Assembly: GCA_030523725.1 (NCBI GenBank)
Contig: JAUNHV010000004.1
Coordinates: forward strand, 1 to 64,000
Direction: 5' to 3'
DNA from: Synergistaceae bacterium
GTDB taxonomy: Bacteria > Synergistota > Synergistia > Synergistales > Synergistaceae
Length of the DNA stretch: 64,000 nucleotides
Below the pieces are notes generated by a model that was not told the origin of the DNA, ran no database searches, and was given only the letters and a program-made list of their open reading frames with translations. Made by a program: the position numbers and the translations under genes. Positions 15,227-23,790 of the stretch are shown here, in pieces; within the stretch, counting starts at the first letter, position 1; every line of letters starts with the position of its first letter.

Positions 15227-18200
15227 CTATTTCTCGCTATTAGATTTGTATTTTTCGTAACGTTTTTTTGCATCGTCACTTGCCTTGGCAAAATACACCT
15301 TGGCAGATTCTGGGAAAGTTCTTGTAAGAGATTCGTATCTTGTTTCGCCAAGCAAGAAGTCTTCAAGTGGCTTTGATGGTTCTTTTGAATCTATCGTGAG
15401 GGGACGTTCCTTTCGTGGATCATAACGGTATAGCGTCCAGTATCCAGAGGCTACAGCGTCTGCCATCTCTTCTTGCACGTAAGCCATTCCTTTTTTTATG
15501 CCATGGGCAACACACGGAGCGTAAGCTATGACAACAGAAGGTCCTGGATATTCCTCTGCTTCCTTTAAGGCCTTGACAAGCTGATTCATATCCGCTCCCA
15601 TTGCAACAGACGCAACATAAATATAGCCATAGCTCATAAGAATAGCACCAAGATCCTTTTTGCCAGTCTTTTTACCACCAGTGGTAAATTGTGCAACTGC
15701 ACCAAGAGGCGTTGCCTTTGAAGATTGTCCCCCAGTGTTTGAGTAAACCTCTGTGTCAACGATAAGAGCATTTATATTGAGTCCTTGTGCCATAACATGG
15801 TCAAGTCCACCGAAGCCAATGTCGTATGCCCAACCATCACCACCAAACATCCAAAATGTTTTCTTTGCAAAATGATCTTTTCTTGAGATTAGCTGAAGAA
15901 TTGTTTTGCTTGGATTTTCCACCTTGATAAGCTCGGCAAAAAAATCTTCGCCACTTTGTCGTGACGCATCAAAATCTTCAAAAGACTCTAACCATTTTGT
16001 TGTGGCCTCTTTTAATGAGCCAGGAATTTCTTCTGTTAAAAGCTGCTCTGCTAATTGTTTTACAGCAACTCTTTGTTGAGTCACTGATAAATACATACCG
16101 AGTGAAAATTCAGCATTATTCTCAAAAAGTGAATTTGACCAAGCCGGGCCTCTGCCCTCCTTGTTTTTTGTATATGGAATCCCCGGCATAGCAGCACCCC
16201 AAGCCTGTGAACAGCCAGTCGCATTTGCCCAATATACTCTGTCACCAAAAAGCTGTGTCATAAGCTTTGCATATGGAGTTTCACCACAACCAGCACAGGC
16301 AGCAGAAAATTCCAAGAGAGGTGTCTTGAACTGTGAGCCCTTAACACTCCACTGGTCAAAAAGATCAGATCTTTCCGGTAAAGAGAGGGCATAATTCCAT
16401 TCTTCCGGCAAGGACGAAGAATCCTCTATCGCAATAGGCGAAATTGCCTTTTCCTTTGCAGGACAAACGTTGTAGCATGAGCCACAACCGGTACAGTCAT
16501 CGCGTGAAATTTGCAAGGAGAAAAACATCCCCTTTGCTCCAATTGCTTCCTTAACCTTAAAGCCTTTCGGTGCAGCAGAAACCTCGACCTTCGTCAAAAT
16601 GTATGGACGAATAACTGCATGAGGGCAAACGTAAGAACAGCGATTACACTGAATGCATTTTGCTGGATCCCATTCAGGAACCTTTGTTGCAATGGCACGC
16701 TTTTCGTAGGCGGTGAGCCCAAGTTCTATTGTGCCATCCGTATATTTTTTAAAAGCACTAACAGGTAGAGAATCTCCCTCGCAACGATTTATTGGTGCTA
16801 AAATTTTTGTTACGATTTCTGGTAAGTGCTTACCTTCCTTTTTAGAATCTACATTGACATCAGAATTCTGCCAATAGGCAGGAATTGGCACAAGAATAGG
16901 CGCAGCAGCTCCTGCATCTATTGTGGCAATGTTTTTAGCTACAACATCTTCGCCCTTTGCAAAGAACTTTTTGCGAATGGCAAGTGCCATATACTTTTTA
17001 TATTCTTTTTCTGGCAAAATGTTTGTCAATGCAAAAAACGCTGCCTGCAATGGAATGTTGACGTGGTTACCAAGTCCATTTTTCTCCGCAATTTCACGAG
17101 CATTCATTATGTAAAGCTTTGCCTTTTTTGCAAATAGTTTTTGTCTTATATCAGCTGGGATTTTTTCATCAAGCTGATCTGCACTCCATGGACAGTTTAG
17201 AAGAAGTATTCCACCTTCTTTTAATTCGCTCACTATGTCATAATTTTGAATGTATGTTTTATTGTGTGCTGCAACAAAATCTGCGTGCTTTACAAGACAA
17301 GATGTTTTTATAGGATTTGCGCCAAATTTCACGTGTGAAATGGTAACCCCAAAAGATTTTTTTGCGTCATACTCAAAATATGCTTGAGCCCAGTTTGATG
17401 TATTTTCATTTATGATGTGAACAGTATCTTTATTTGCACCGACTGTGCCATCACCACCGAGCCCCCAGAACTTGCAAGAGTAGCAGTCTGCACTTGGAAC
17501 ATGTCCCTGTGTAGTAAGGGACAAATTCGTCACGTCGTCCGTGATACCAATTGTAAAGTTATCCTTTGGGGCATCACAAGCAAGATTTTCAAACACAGAA
17601 AGGATATGGTCGCTTGCTGTATCCTTTGAAGAAAGACCATATCTGCCACCCACAACGAGGATATCACGAGAAGCCTTTTTCAAAGCTGAGCAAACATCTT
17701 GGAAAAGTGGCTCTCCGTTACTACCCATTTCCTTTGTGCGGTCAAGCACAGCGATTTTTTTAACACTTTTTGGCAGTGCAGCAACAAATTTTTCAAAATC
17801 AAATGGTCGATAGAGACGAACCTGCAAGAAACCAACCCTTTGTCCATTGTTGTTTAAGAAACCAACAGTTTCTTTTATATTGCCAGAAACAGACCCCATT
17901 GCAACGATGACAAGTTCTGCATCTTCGGCACCAAAATAATCAAAGATGTGATATTGCCTGCCCGTTAATTTGGCGAGTCTATCCATGTTCTCCTGCACAA
18001 TGTTTGGCAAGGCGGAGTAAAAGCCATTGTTTGCTTCACGAATCTGGAAGAAGATGTCCGGATTCTGCACTGTTGCGTGCATTACAGGATGCTCAGGATT
18101 CAAAGCTCTACTCTTGAAAGCACTGAGTGCCTCATAATCTAAGAGGCTTGCCATGTCTTCATATGTCAAAAGAGAAATTTTGTCTAATTCATGGCTTGTG

Positions 18201-18727
18201 CGAAAACCATCAAAAAAGTGCATAAAAGGAATAGAGGCCTTTACAGCACTTGTGTGTGCGATGATTGCCATGTCTGCTACTTCTTGCACGGTTGACGAGC
18301 AGAGTTGAGCCATTCCGGTTGAACGGCAATTCATAACATCAGAATGGTCACCAAAGATAGAAAAGGCATGTGTACCTACCGTTCTGCTTGCAATGTGAAG
18401 CACCGCAGGCAGCCTATTCCCCGAAAATCTGTGTAGCACGGGAAGCATAAGCATAAGCCCTTGGGAAGACGTAAAAGAAGTTGCCAAGGCTCCTGCTTCA
18501 AGAGCTCCTTGTACAGCTGCAGCAGCTCCTGCCTCTGATTGCATCTCTGTTAAAGAAACTACCTGATTAAAAATATTTTTTCTCCCTGCTGCGCTCCAAG
18601 CATCAATCGTTCCTGCCATAGGACTAGATGGTGTTATAGGATAAATTGCAGCAATTTCTGTAAAGGCATAGGCAACATAAGCAGCGGCTGTGTTACCATC
18701 CATTGTTTCAAAAAATTGTTCTGCCAT
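15227..18727 (-). CDS. nifJ: Pyruvate:ferredoxin (flavodoxin) oxidoreductase
   Basis: The protein of about 1,166 residues is the single-chain, fused form. It oxidises pyruvate with CoA to acetyl-CoA and CO2 while reducing ferredoxin. The N-terminal pyrimidine-binding domain begins MAEQFFETMDGNTAAAYVAYAFTEIAAIYPITPSSPM. The insert contains two 4Fe-4S motifs, CIQCNRCSYVCPHAV and CTGCGSCYNVCPA, and the C-terminal thiamine diphosphate domain has WMFGGDGWAYDIGFGGLDHV and an extra CAGC cysteine pair. An upstream ATG (18784) is open, but GGAG spaced correctly and the family N-terminus support 18727. It marks central anaerobic metabolism. A hairpin in its leader ends the upstream operon. Confidence 0.96.
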   Translation of the reverse strand: MAEQFFETMDGNTAAAYVAYAFTEIAAIYPITPSSPMAGTIDAWSAAGRKNIFNQVVSLTEMQSEAGAAAAVQGALEAGALATSFTSSQGLMLMLPVLHRFSGNRLPAVLHIASRTVGTHAFSIFGDHSDVMNCRSTGMAQLCSSTVQEVADMAIIAHTSAVKASIPFMHFFDGFRTSHELDKISLLTYEDMASLLDYEALSAFKSRALNPEHPVMHATVQNPDIFFQIREANNGFYSALPNIVQENMDRLAKLTGRQYHIFDYFGAEDAELVIVAMGSVSGNIKETVGFLNNNGQRVGFLQVRLYRPFDFEKFVAALPKSVKKIAVLDRTKEMGSNGEPLFQDVCSALKKASRDILVVGGRYGLSSKDTASDHILSVFENLACDAPKDNFTIGITDDVTNLSLTTQGHVPSADCYSCKFWGLGGDGTVGANKDTVHIINENTSNWAQAYFEYDAKKSFGVTISHVKFGANPIKTSCLVKHADFVAAHNKTYIQNYDIVSELKEGGILLLNCPWSADQLDEKIPADIRQKLFAKKAKLYIMNAREIAEKNGLGNHVNIPLQAAFFALTNILPEKEYKKYMALAIRKKFFAKGEDVVAKNIATIDAGAAAPILVPIPAYWQNSDVNVDSKKEGKHLPEIVTKILAPINRCEGDSLPVSAFKKYTDGTIELGLTAYEKRAIATKVPEWDPAKCIQCNRCSYVCPHAVIRPYILTKVEVSAAPKGFKVKEAIGAKGMFFSLQISRDDCTGCGSCYNVCPAKEKAISPIAIEDSSSLPEEWNYALSLPERSDLFDQWSVKGSQFKTPLLEFSAACAGCGETPYAKLMTQLFGDRVYWANATGCSQAWGAAMPGIPYTKNKEGRGPAWSNSLFENNAEFSLGMYLSVTQQRVAVKQLAEQLLTEEIPGSLKEATTKWLESFEDFDASRQSGEDFFAELIKVENPSKTILQLISRKDHFAKKTFWMFGGDGWAYDIGFGGLDHVMAQGLNINALIVDTEVYSNTGGQSSKATPLGAVAQFTTGGKKTGKKDLGAILMSYGYIYVASVAMGADMNQLVKALKEAEEYPGPSVVIAYAPCVAHGIKKGMAYVQEEMADAVASGYWTLYRYDPRKERPLTIDSKEPSKPLEDFLLGETRYESLTRTFPESAKVYFAKASDDAKKRYEKYKSNSEK

Positions 18728-18754
18728 TTTGTTCTCCATTTTTGTTACAAAAAT

Positions 18755-18796
18755 TGAAAAACAAGGTGCATAGCAAAATGCCACGCACCTTGTTAA
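18755..18796 (-). terminator. Terminator of the GGDEF-like operon
   Basis: AACAAGGTGC (18760-18769) pairs with GCACCTTGTT (18785-18794). On the minus strand TTTTTC follows. It lies in the leader of the oxidoreductase gene, so partial read-through could link the two. Confidence 0.8.
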
Positions 18797-18802
18797 TAGT
18801 AT

Positions 18803-19468
18803 TTATTTCTCTTCAAAGATGACGTAACGGTCTCTACCTGCGTCTTTTGCCTGTTGCAGAGCAACATCAGCCCTTGTGTAAAGTTCTTTACAATCGGTGG
18901 CATGCTTTGGGTAAAGAGCAATACCTGCGCTGATTGTTACGTGAAGCTCTTCGCCATTAAATTTTAGCTTCTTACTTCTCCAGTTATCAAGTAGTTTAGT
19001 GGCAAAATCTGTAATTTCCTGTTCGGTTTTTCTATTTGGAACAAAAATCACAATTTCGTCACTACGCTCGCCTAGTTTAGCAACGATAAGATCTTTATTT
19101 TCTCGTGCAACTTGCTCAATATAATTTGATAATTGTTCTATAACATAGTCAGCTGCATCATCACCTTTTTCTTTAACAAGAGTGCCTATTTTGTCTCCAT
19201 CAAGGGAAATTACTGCTGAAATTTCACCGTCTTTTGTTTCTGCCAAGCTTTTTTTCACTTCATCCAAGAATGGAAAAAGTTTCAAAAAATTACTGCCAGG
19301 AACGCATTTTCTTTTCCTCTGAGACTGAGCAAGTTGGGTTTTGTTTTCTTCAATTTCTTTCAAAAGAGCTTTCCTCGGTGCAAGACGAAATAGCAAAAAA
19401 CAGTTTAAGGCAAGGCTTAAAATAAAAAGTGTTACAAGTAATTTAAATAAATTTTCTCTCTTTATCAT
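18803..19468 (-). CDS. Membrane-anchored degenerate GGDEF protein, type B (second copy)
   Basis: The 221-residue protein has one N-terminal membrane helix (about 8-28), a short linker and a GGDEF-derived domain. The segment LDGDKIG (about 89-95) lies where GGDEF proteins carry the metal-binding DxD. The substrate-binding Asn/Asp pair is replaced (VK), and the catalytic loop reads GERSDEI (133-139) rather than GGDEF. The C-terminal block SAGIALYPKHATDCKELYTRADVALQQAKDAGRDRYVIF is typical of diguanylate cyclases. It resembles the protein encoded at 20224-20991 closely in layout and motifs. It is the last gene of a four-gene operon. Activity cannot be inferred; it might make, bind or no longer handle a nucleotide. 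Confidence 0.75.
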   Translation of the reverse strand: MIKRENLFKLLVTLFILSLALNCFLLFRLAPRKALLKEIEENKTQLAQSQRKRKCVPGSNFLKLFPFLDEVKKSLAETKDGEISAVISLDGDKIGTLVKEKGDDAADYVIEQLSNYIEQVARENKDLIVAKLGERSDEIVIFVPNRKTEQEITDFATKLLDNWRSKKLKFNGEELHVTISAGIALYPKHATDCKELYTRADVALQQAKDAGRDRYVIFEEK

Positions 19469-19486
19469 GATTGTTTTCTCCTAATC

Positions 19487-20206
19487 TTATTCAGCCGTAA
19501 CGGGCGCTTCATCACCATCAAAAGCAAAGGCGAAGGGTGCAATGTGCGTTATGTCGCTTGCAGATTTAAAAACAAACTCAATCAATTCCTCAACAGAGCG
19601 ATTATCTTTTGTTGCATCAAACGGCAAGCAGAATGCGTGCAGTGCTAGCCCGTTTATAATATGATTTTCATCCACTTTATAAGGAGTGTCATGCCACATT
19701 TCTTTTAATTTTTTTATACGCACTACAGCGTCTTCTTTACCATGAAAATCTGTGTCAAAAACAACAAAGGCACTGCCGCCTCTTCTAGCAAAGACAAAGC
19801 GCTCATCGTCAAAGACTTCTTTCAAATAACTCGCAAAGGTGATTGGTAGACCATCACCAACAAGATGCCCATATTCATCATTAATTGCCTTCAAACCTCT
19901 TGTTGCGCTAGTAAAATTGATGAGGTAAAGTGCAACGTAATGTTCCTCTGTTTTTGTTTTCTCTTCTTTTAGGAAATTACCGAGGAAATTTTCAAACCCT
20001 TCACGATTTAAAGTTTTTGTTATTTCATCATAATTTTCAAGTATAAGAGAATTGTTTAAATCACCCTTTATCTTCTCAAGTGTGATACTAGCTTCCTGTT
20101 CGCTTGGCAGCATAAAGCATTGTGCAATGTTATAAACGCAAAAACCAAGGCTTATTGCAAGACAAATTGAAGCAACAATAATTTTTGAATTTTTCTTAAA
20201 TTCCAT
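19487..20206 (-). CDS. Membrane-anchored degenerate GGDEF protein, type A (second copy)
   Basis: The 239-residue protein has one membrane helix (about 10-31), a short helical linker and a GGDEF-derived domain. It keeps the guanine-binding-like block INDEYGHLVGD (108-118), but the metal-binding DxD is replaced around LINFTS and the catalytic loop is GGSAF (143-147). The rest (KEMWHDTPYKVDENHIINGLALHAFCLPFDA) differs from ordinary cyclases but matches the protein at 21027-21761 (LWHDTPYRIDETHQIEGMSLHTTAFPF). It sits between the two type B genes with gaps of about 18 bases. A diguanylate cyclase activity is unlikely given the lost residues. Confidence 0.75.
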   Translation of the reverse strand: MEFKKNSKIIVASICLAISLGFCVYNIAQCFMLPSEQEASITLEKIKGDLNNSLILENYDEITKTLNREGFENFLGNFLKEEKTKTEEHYVALYLINFTSATRGLKAINDEYGHLVGDGLPITFASYLKEVFDDERFVFARRGGSAFVVFDTDFHGKEDAVVRIKKLKEMWHDTPYKVDENHIINGLALHAFCLPFDATKDNRSVEELIEFVFKSASDITHIAPFAFAFDGDEAPVTAE

Positions 20207-20223
20207 GTTCTGACACTACCTTT

Positions 20224-20991
20224 CTATCTCGTTGTTTGATCTTCAGTAGATTGTTTTTGTTGATCTTGTGTTTCCTGAGGTTGAGGTTGGTCCAATTGTT
20301 CCTTGTTCTGCTCAAGCAAAGAGGCATCATAAACAGTATAACGATCTCTACCTTTTTCTTTTGAAACACGAAGTGCAGCCTCTGCCGCATCATAAAGCGA
20401 CTTTGTCGTTGAACCGTGTTTTGGACAGAAGGCAATACCTGCACTGAAAGTAACCTTTAATGTTCTTCCATTAAATTTTAGCGTAACATTCTTCCAGTCG
20501 GCTAGGAGTTTATCCATAAAGGTTGTTATTTCTTCTTCATTCTCTCTGTTTGGCAGAAAGAAAAGGATTTCATCACTCTTTTCACCAACGCCACAAAGTA
20601 AAACGTCTTTTTGTGCACCAACTTTTTCCTTTATATACTTGCACAGTTCTTCCACCACATAGTTTGATGTATCTGGGCCATACTCTGACCTGATACTACC
20701 TATCTTATCCCCATCCATTGAAACGAAAGCAGAGACCTTGGTCGGATTTAAGTTAGCAAGAGCACCTTCCATGTCGGCAAGGAAAGGTTCAAGTTTCAAC
20801 ATGCCTGTACCTAATGTAAGCCTTCTTCTTGCGGTTGAATCCGCAAGCAATTTTTCGTTTTCTGATATAGAACTTGTGGCTTTATGATATCTGATAATTG
20901 ATGAAAAATTAAGCGAATAAAGCGCAAGAAGCGCAAGCAAAAGAAGCGCAAGGATTACTGCTAAGGGTTTTACTAATTTTTCGTTTTTCAT
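20224..20991 (-). CDS. Membrane-anchored degenerate GGDEF protein, type B (first copy)
   Basis: The 255-residue protein has one membrane helix (about 8-28) and a GGDEF-derived domain with MDGDKIG (92-98) at the metal-site position, GEKSDEI (136-142) at the catalytic loop and SAGIAFCPKHGSTTKSLYDAAEAALRVSKEKGRDRYTVY near the end. A Gln-rich, low-complexity tail (about 228-255) is absent from its paralogue. The DGDKIG/SDEI pairing is reminiscent of the palm motifs of CRISPR-polymerase-like nucleotidyl cyclases, but the C-terminal block is of GGDEF type. It follows the type A gene after 35 bases. Confidence 0.75.
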   Translation of the reverse strand: MKNEKLVKPLAVILALLLLALLALYSLNFSSIIRYHKATSSISENEKLLADSTARRRLTLGTGMLKLEPFLADMEGALANLNPTKVSAFVSMDGDKIGSIRSEYGPDTSNYVVEELCKYIKEKVGAQKDVLLCGVGEKSDEILFFLPNRENEEEITTFMDKLLADWKNVTLKFNGRTLKVTFSAGIAFCPKHGSTTKSLYDAAEAALRVSKEKGRDRYTVYDASLLEQNKEQLDQPQPQETQDQQKQSTEDQTTR

Positions 20992-21026
20992 TTTTTTTCT
21001 CCATTCAATTCAACAAAAAATCAAGC

Positions 21027-21761
21027 CTATTGTAACAGTGGCTCTGCATCGCCTTCCATTTTGAAGGTAAAATACGCCAAATCACGAATATCATGATTAA
21101 TTTTTGCCGTAGCCTTGATTAGATCTTTGACTGTGCTATTTACAGATGCCTTGAAGGGAAAGGCGGTTGTGTGAAGAGACATTCCTTCAATTTGGTGCGT
21201 TTCATCTATTCTGTAGGGTGTGTCATGCCAAAGAGCCTTCATTTTTTTGATGTATTTTAAGGTGTCTTCTCTATTTTGGAACGCTGTGTCTAGTACCATA
21301 AAGGAGCTTCCACCGAGTCGTCCACAAACAAACCTTCCTTTTGGAAAGGTTGCCTTTAAATAACTGGCAAAGGTCATTATAGCATCACGTCCTGCAAGGT
21401 GACCAAAATCATCGTTTATACTTTTTAAGCTACGTCCCTGAGCGGGGGAGGCAAAGCTTATGTAGTAAAGGGCTAATTGCTTATCGCCGAGAGAAGACTT
21501 TTTCTCCTCTAAGGCTTTTTTGAAACCAATTTCATTTAGGACTCCCGTTTGATCGTCATACTCTTCGAGTTTTAGGGATTCATCCAGCTGTGCTTGCAAA
21601 GCAGCACTTTTTTCTTCCATAGTTTGCAAATCTTTTTTCTTGCAATGAATTGAATAAACACTCCAGATTAAAAAACAAATAGCCAAAACAATGGCAATGG
21701 ATAGTGCTACTACCTTTTGTTTTGCCTTTTTGTCATTGTCTTCATACTGCTCTTCCCACAT
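21027..21761 (-). CDS. Membrane-anchored degenerate GGDEF protein, type A (first copy)
   Basis: From the ATG at 21761, supported by AGGAGG nine bases upstream, the protein has 244 residues. A charged N-terminus is followed by one membrane helix (about 17-36), a coiled-coil-like stretch (about 41-66) and a GGDEF-derived domain with INDDFGHLAG (115-124) but GGSSF (150-154) instead of GGDEF and no DxD. It heads the operon, and its own promoter lies 54 bases upstream. The longer frame starting at 21806 lacks a ribosome site. The order A-B-A-B shows that a two-gene unit was duplicated in tandem. Confidence 0.75.
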   Translation of the reverse strand: MWEEQYEDNDKKAKQKVVALSIAIVLAICFLIWSVYSIHCKKKDLQTMEEKSAALQAQLDESLKLEEYDDQTGVLNEIGFKKALEEKKSSLGDKQLALYYISFASPAQGRSLKSINDDFGHLAGRDAIMTFASYLKATFPKGRFVCGRLGGSSFMVLDTAFQNREDTLKYIKKMKALWHDTPYRIDETHQIEGMSLHTTAFPFKASVNSTVKDLIKATAKINHDIRDLAYFTFKMEGDAEPLLQ

Positions 21762-21814
21762 CTTAAAAAACCTCCTAAAGCACCAATGGAATTTTAATAA
21801 ACTCAAAACAGCAT

Positions 21815-21843
21815 TTTATAGCACAAGTCAAAGAATTTTGCAA
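21815..21843 (-). promoter_or_regulatory. Promoter of the GGDEF-like operon
   Basis: On the minus strand TTGCAA (21838-21843) and TATAAA (21815-21820) are 17 bases apart. It diverges from the aldo/keto reductase promoter about 80 bases away. Confidence 0.6.
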
Positions 21844-21921
21844 GATTATTACCATGTAGGGAACATCATTTATACTGAAATCTGCACCAATCTTCTTTTC
21901 TTCTTTTTTTTACATGGTTTA

Positions 21922-21930
21922 TGATATAAT
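21922..21930 (+). promoter_or_regulatory. Extended -10 promoter of the aldo/keto reductase gene
   Basis: TGATATAAT is a perfect -10 box with the TG extension. The region 17 bases upstream is T-rich with only weak -35 similarity. AAAGGAG follows, 12 bases before the ATG at 21962. Confidence 0.65.
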
Positions 21931-21961
21931 GTGGCATCTTCAACAAAGGAGTAATAGACCC

Positions 21962-23116
21962 ATGGGTGTTTTTGATTTCCACAAAAAGAAATTGGGCTTT
22001 GGACTAATGAGGCTTCCGCTACTAAACGAAAATGACATCTCCTGTATCGACCTTGAGCAGGTTAAGGAAATGGTGGACATATTTTTGGCACGGGGCTTCA
22101 CATATTTTGATACAGCTTGGATGTATCACGCCTTTAAAAGTGAAGATGCAGTTAAAGAAGTTCTTACCTCACGTCACAAAAGAGACGAGTATACCTTAGC
22201 ATCCAAATTACACGCTGCTTTTATTTCAACTAAAGAGGATAGGGATACAGTTTTCAAAAAGCAGCTTGAAAAAACAGGTGTAACTTATTTTGATTACTAT
22301 CTTTTGCATGGCATAGAAGACTCAACCTATGACAGATACCTCGCATTTGATTGCTTTAACTGGCTAAGATGGCAAAAAGCACAAGGGCTTGTAAGGCACA
22401 TTGGGTGTTCTTGCCATTGTTCTGCAGATTTGCTTGACAGAATTTTAACTGAACACCCAGAGCTTGAATTTGTTCAGCTCCAGATAAACTACCTTGATTG
22501 GGGAGACAAGAATGTTCAGTCAAAACAGTGCTATAGAGTTGCAACTGCACACAACGTTCCCATAGTTGTAATGGAACCCCTTAAGGGCGGTACCTTGGCA
22601 AACTTGCCTGCCTCAGCACAAGAACTATTAGACCGGGCGGAATTACGTGCTTCAGACTTAGCTTTGCGTTTTGTCGCGGACTTACCAAACGTGGCTATGG
22701 TACTTTCTGGAATGAGTAGCCTTGAGCAACTCAAGATGAACACAGATATAATGGCATTTCCATGGCCAATAAGAGCTAAAGAACGTTTGCTCATCAAACA
22801 CATCAAAGAAAAATTCAAGAACCTTAACGCAATTCCCTGCACGAATTGTGCCTATTGCACAACAAAATGTCCAAAGGATATTCCAATAAATTCTTTCTTC
22901 GCACTATATAACCAGGATATACACGACACAAACAGCAAAATTCCTCAAGAGGACGGAACCTTTTGGAAAGCAGAAGACACTTACTATAATCAGGTGGCAT
23001 CTGCACACGCTCCAGCAGGTGACTGTATAAAATGTGGTGAATGCGAAAAACTTTGCCCACAACACTTGCCAATAAGAGACCTGTTGGAAAAGGTAAAAGA
23101 AAGATTTGGCAACTAA
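21962..23116 (+). CDS. Aldo/keto reductase with C-terminal 4Fe-4S ferredoxin domain
   Basis: From ATG 21962 the protein has 384 residues. The N-terminal part is an aldo/keto reductase barrel with LGFGLMRLPL, FDTAWMYHAF (catalytic Asp and Tyr), SKLHAAF (Lys), and FDYYLLHGIE (His). The C-terminal 100 residues hold two cysteine clusters, CTNCAYCTTKCP and CIKCGECEKLCP, each able to hold a 4Fe-4S centre. This fusion occurs widely in anaerobes; substrates are mostly unknown. A redox enzyme using ferredoxin- or NADPH-derived electrons is likely. An open frame upstream to 21914 overlaps the promoter, so the shorter start is preferred. Confidence 0.88.
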   Translation: MGVFDFHKKKLGFGLMRLPLLNENDISCIDLEQVKEMVDIFLARGFTYFDTAWMYHAFKSEDAVKEVLTSRHKRDEYTLASKLHAAFISTKEDRDTVFKKQLEKTGVTYFDYYLLHGIEDSTYDRYLAFDCFNWLRWQKAQGLVRHIGCSCHCSADLLDRILTEHPELEFVQLQINYLDWGDKNVQSKQCYRVATAHNVPIVVMEPLKGGTLANLPASAQELLDRAELRASDLALRFVADLPNVAMVLSGMSSLEQLKMNTDIMAFPWPIRAKERLLIKHIKEKFKNLNAIPCTNCAYCTTKCPKDIPINSFFALYNQDIHDTNSKIPQEDGTFWKAEDTYYNQVASAHAPAGDCIKCGECEKLCPQHLPIRDLLEKVKERFGN

Positions 23117-23146
23117 CCACAAAGAAATTAGAAAAATTAAAGAAAA

Positions 23147-23186
23147 ACGAGAGTGATGTTATAAAAACATCACTCTCGTTCTTTTC
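23147..23186 (+). terminator. Terminator of the aldo/keto reductase gene
   Basis: A perfect 14-bp stem (23147-23160 / 23166-23179, ACGAGAGTGATGTT and complement) with a five-base loop is followed by TCTTTTC. Confidence 0.85.
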
Positions 23187-23295
23187 ATTGGGTCATATCA
23201 GTTTCTCATCAAAAGTTCCGACGGTGTAAATGCTGGCACTCTGCTTTTAAGAAAATCACGTACATTTCTTTTCCTATACTTCTATAACAGCCCCT

Positions 23296-23466
23296 CTATT
23301 TACGAATATATCTTGTCGCTCTTCCTAAGCCAATTCGTTGAATTTGTTTGGCTCTGACCATCTGACCCAGCACCGCCTCAACTGTAGTGCCACTTACATC
23401 GGGCAGAATCTTCATGATACCTGCTTTAGAAATGGGCGTCAGACTGTTCAGAACAAGTGCATGATG
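23296..23466 (-). pseudogene. C-terminal remnant of a Fic-family or similar winged-helix protein
   Basis: On the minus strand about 56 codons are open to a TAG at 23296. They encode LTPISKAGIMKILPDVSG and then TTVEAVLGQMVRAKQIQR, ending RATRYIRK. This is a winged-helix module very like the C-terminal end of many Fic-family proteins. There is no start and a stop precedes it. A promoter and a purine-rich ribosome site lie directly upstream, so the simplest reading is an internal deletion that removed the catalytic part. Confidence 0.55.
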
Positions 23467-23473
23467 TCACGTC

Positions 23474-23525
23474 CTTTCTGCATAATATAATAACTTTTTT
23501 GTGCAGAAAGTCAATATTATATGCA
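23474..23525 (-). promoter_or_regulatory. Orphan promoter with inverted repeats
   Basis: On the minus strand TTGACT (23509-23514) and TATTAT (23487-23492) are 16 bases apart. CTTTCTGCA (23474-23482) is inverted at 23502-23510, and a second pair (TGCATAATATAATA and TATTATATGCA) overlaps it. The repeats look like an autorepressor's operator. The gene it served is now only the remnant at 23296-23466. Confidence 0.55.
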
Positions 23526-23602
23526 TAACTTTAGCTGTCTATTTATGCAGATTCTGAGAGTTTTTGTTTAAAAAGGCATCCTTGTTTATCTTGTGATTTT
23601 GG

Positions 23603-23717
23603 TTGCATTTTGCAAGATTCTTTCTGTTTTTTCTGCTTTTCTTGCAAAATATTATACCTACTTAACCCATTATTTCAAGTCATAATCTCACTTTTTCTAT
23701 TATTTCAGTAACGAATA
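23603..23717. repeat. Dispersed ~115-bp repeat, copy 1
   Basis: This stretch aligns with 34768-34887 over its full length, with few substitutions and small indels; CTGTTTTTTCTG, TGCAAAATATTAT, CTTAACCCATTAT and TTTTTCTATTATTTCAGTAA are shared. On the minus strand it contains TTGAAA (23673-23678) and TATAAT (23651-23656), 16 bases apart, then a TTTTGCAAG/CTTGCAAAA inverted repeat. Here it faces no intact gene. Confidence 0.75.
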
Positions 23718-23790
23718 TCTAAATGATATTGTCAATAGCACAATGGTTTATCTTCTACCATCAATAATTTGCCAACAATACAGTAACCCC

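Noticed and set aside
18803-21761. Assignment of the four GGDEF-like proteins as active diguanylate cyclases
   Set aside because: None has an intact GG(D/E)EF loop together with the metal and guanine-binding residues.
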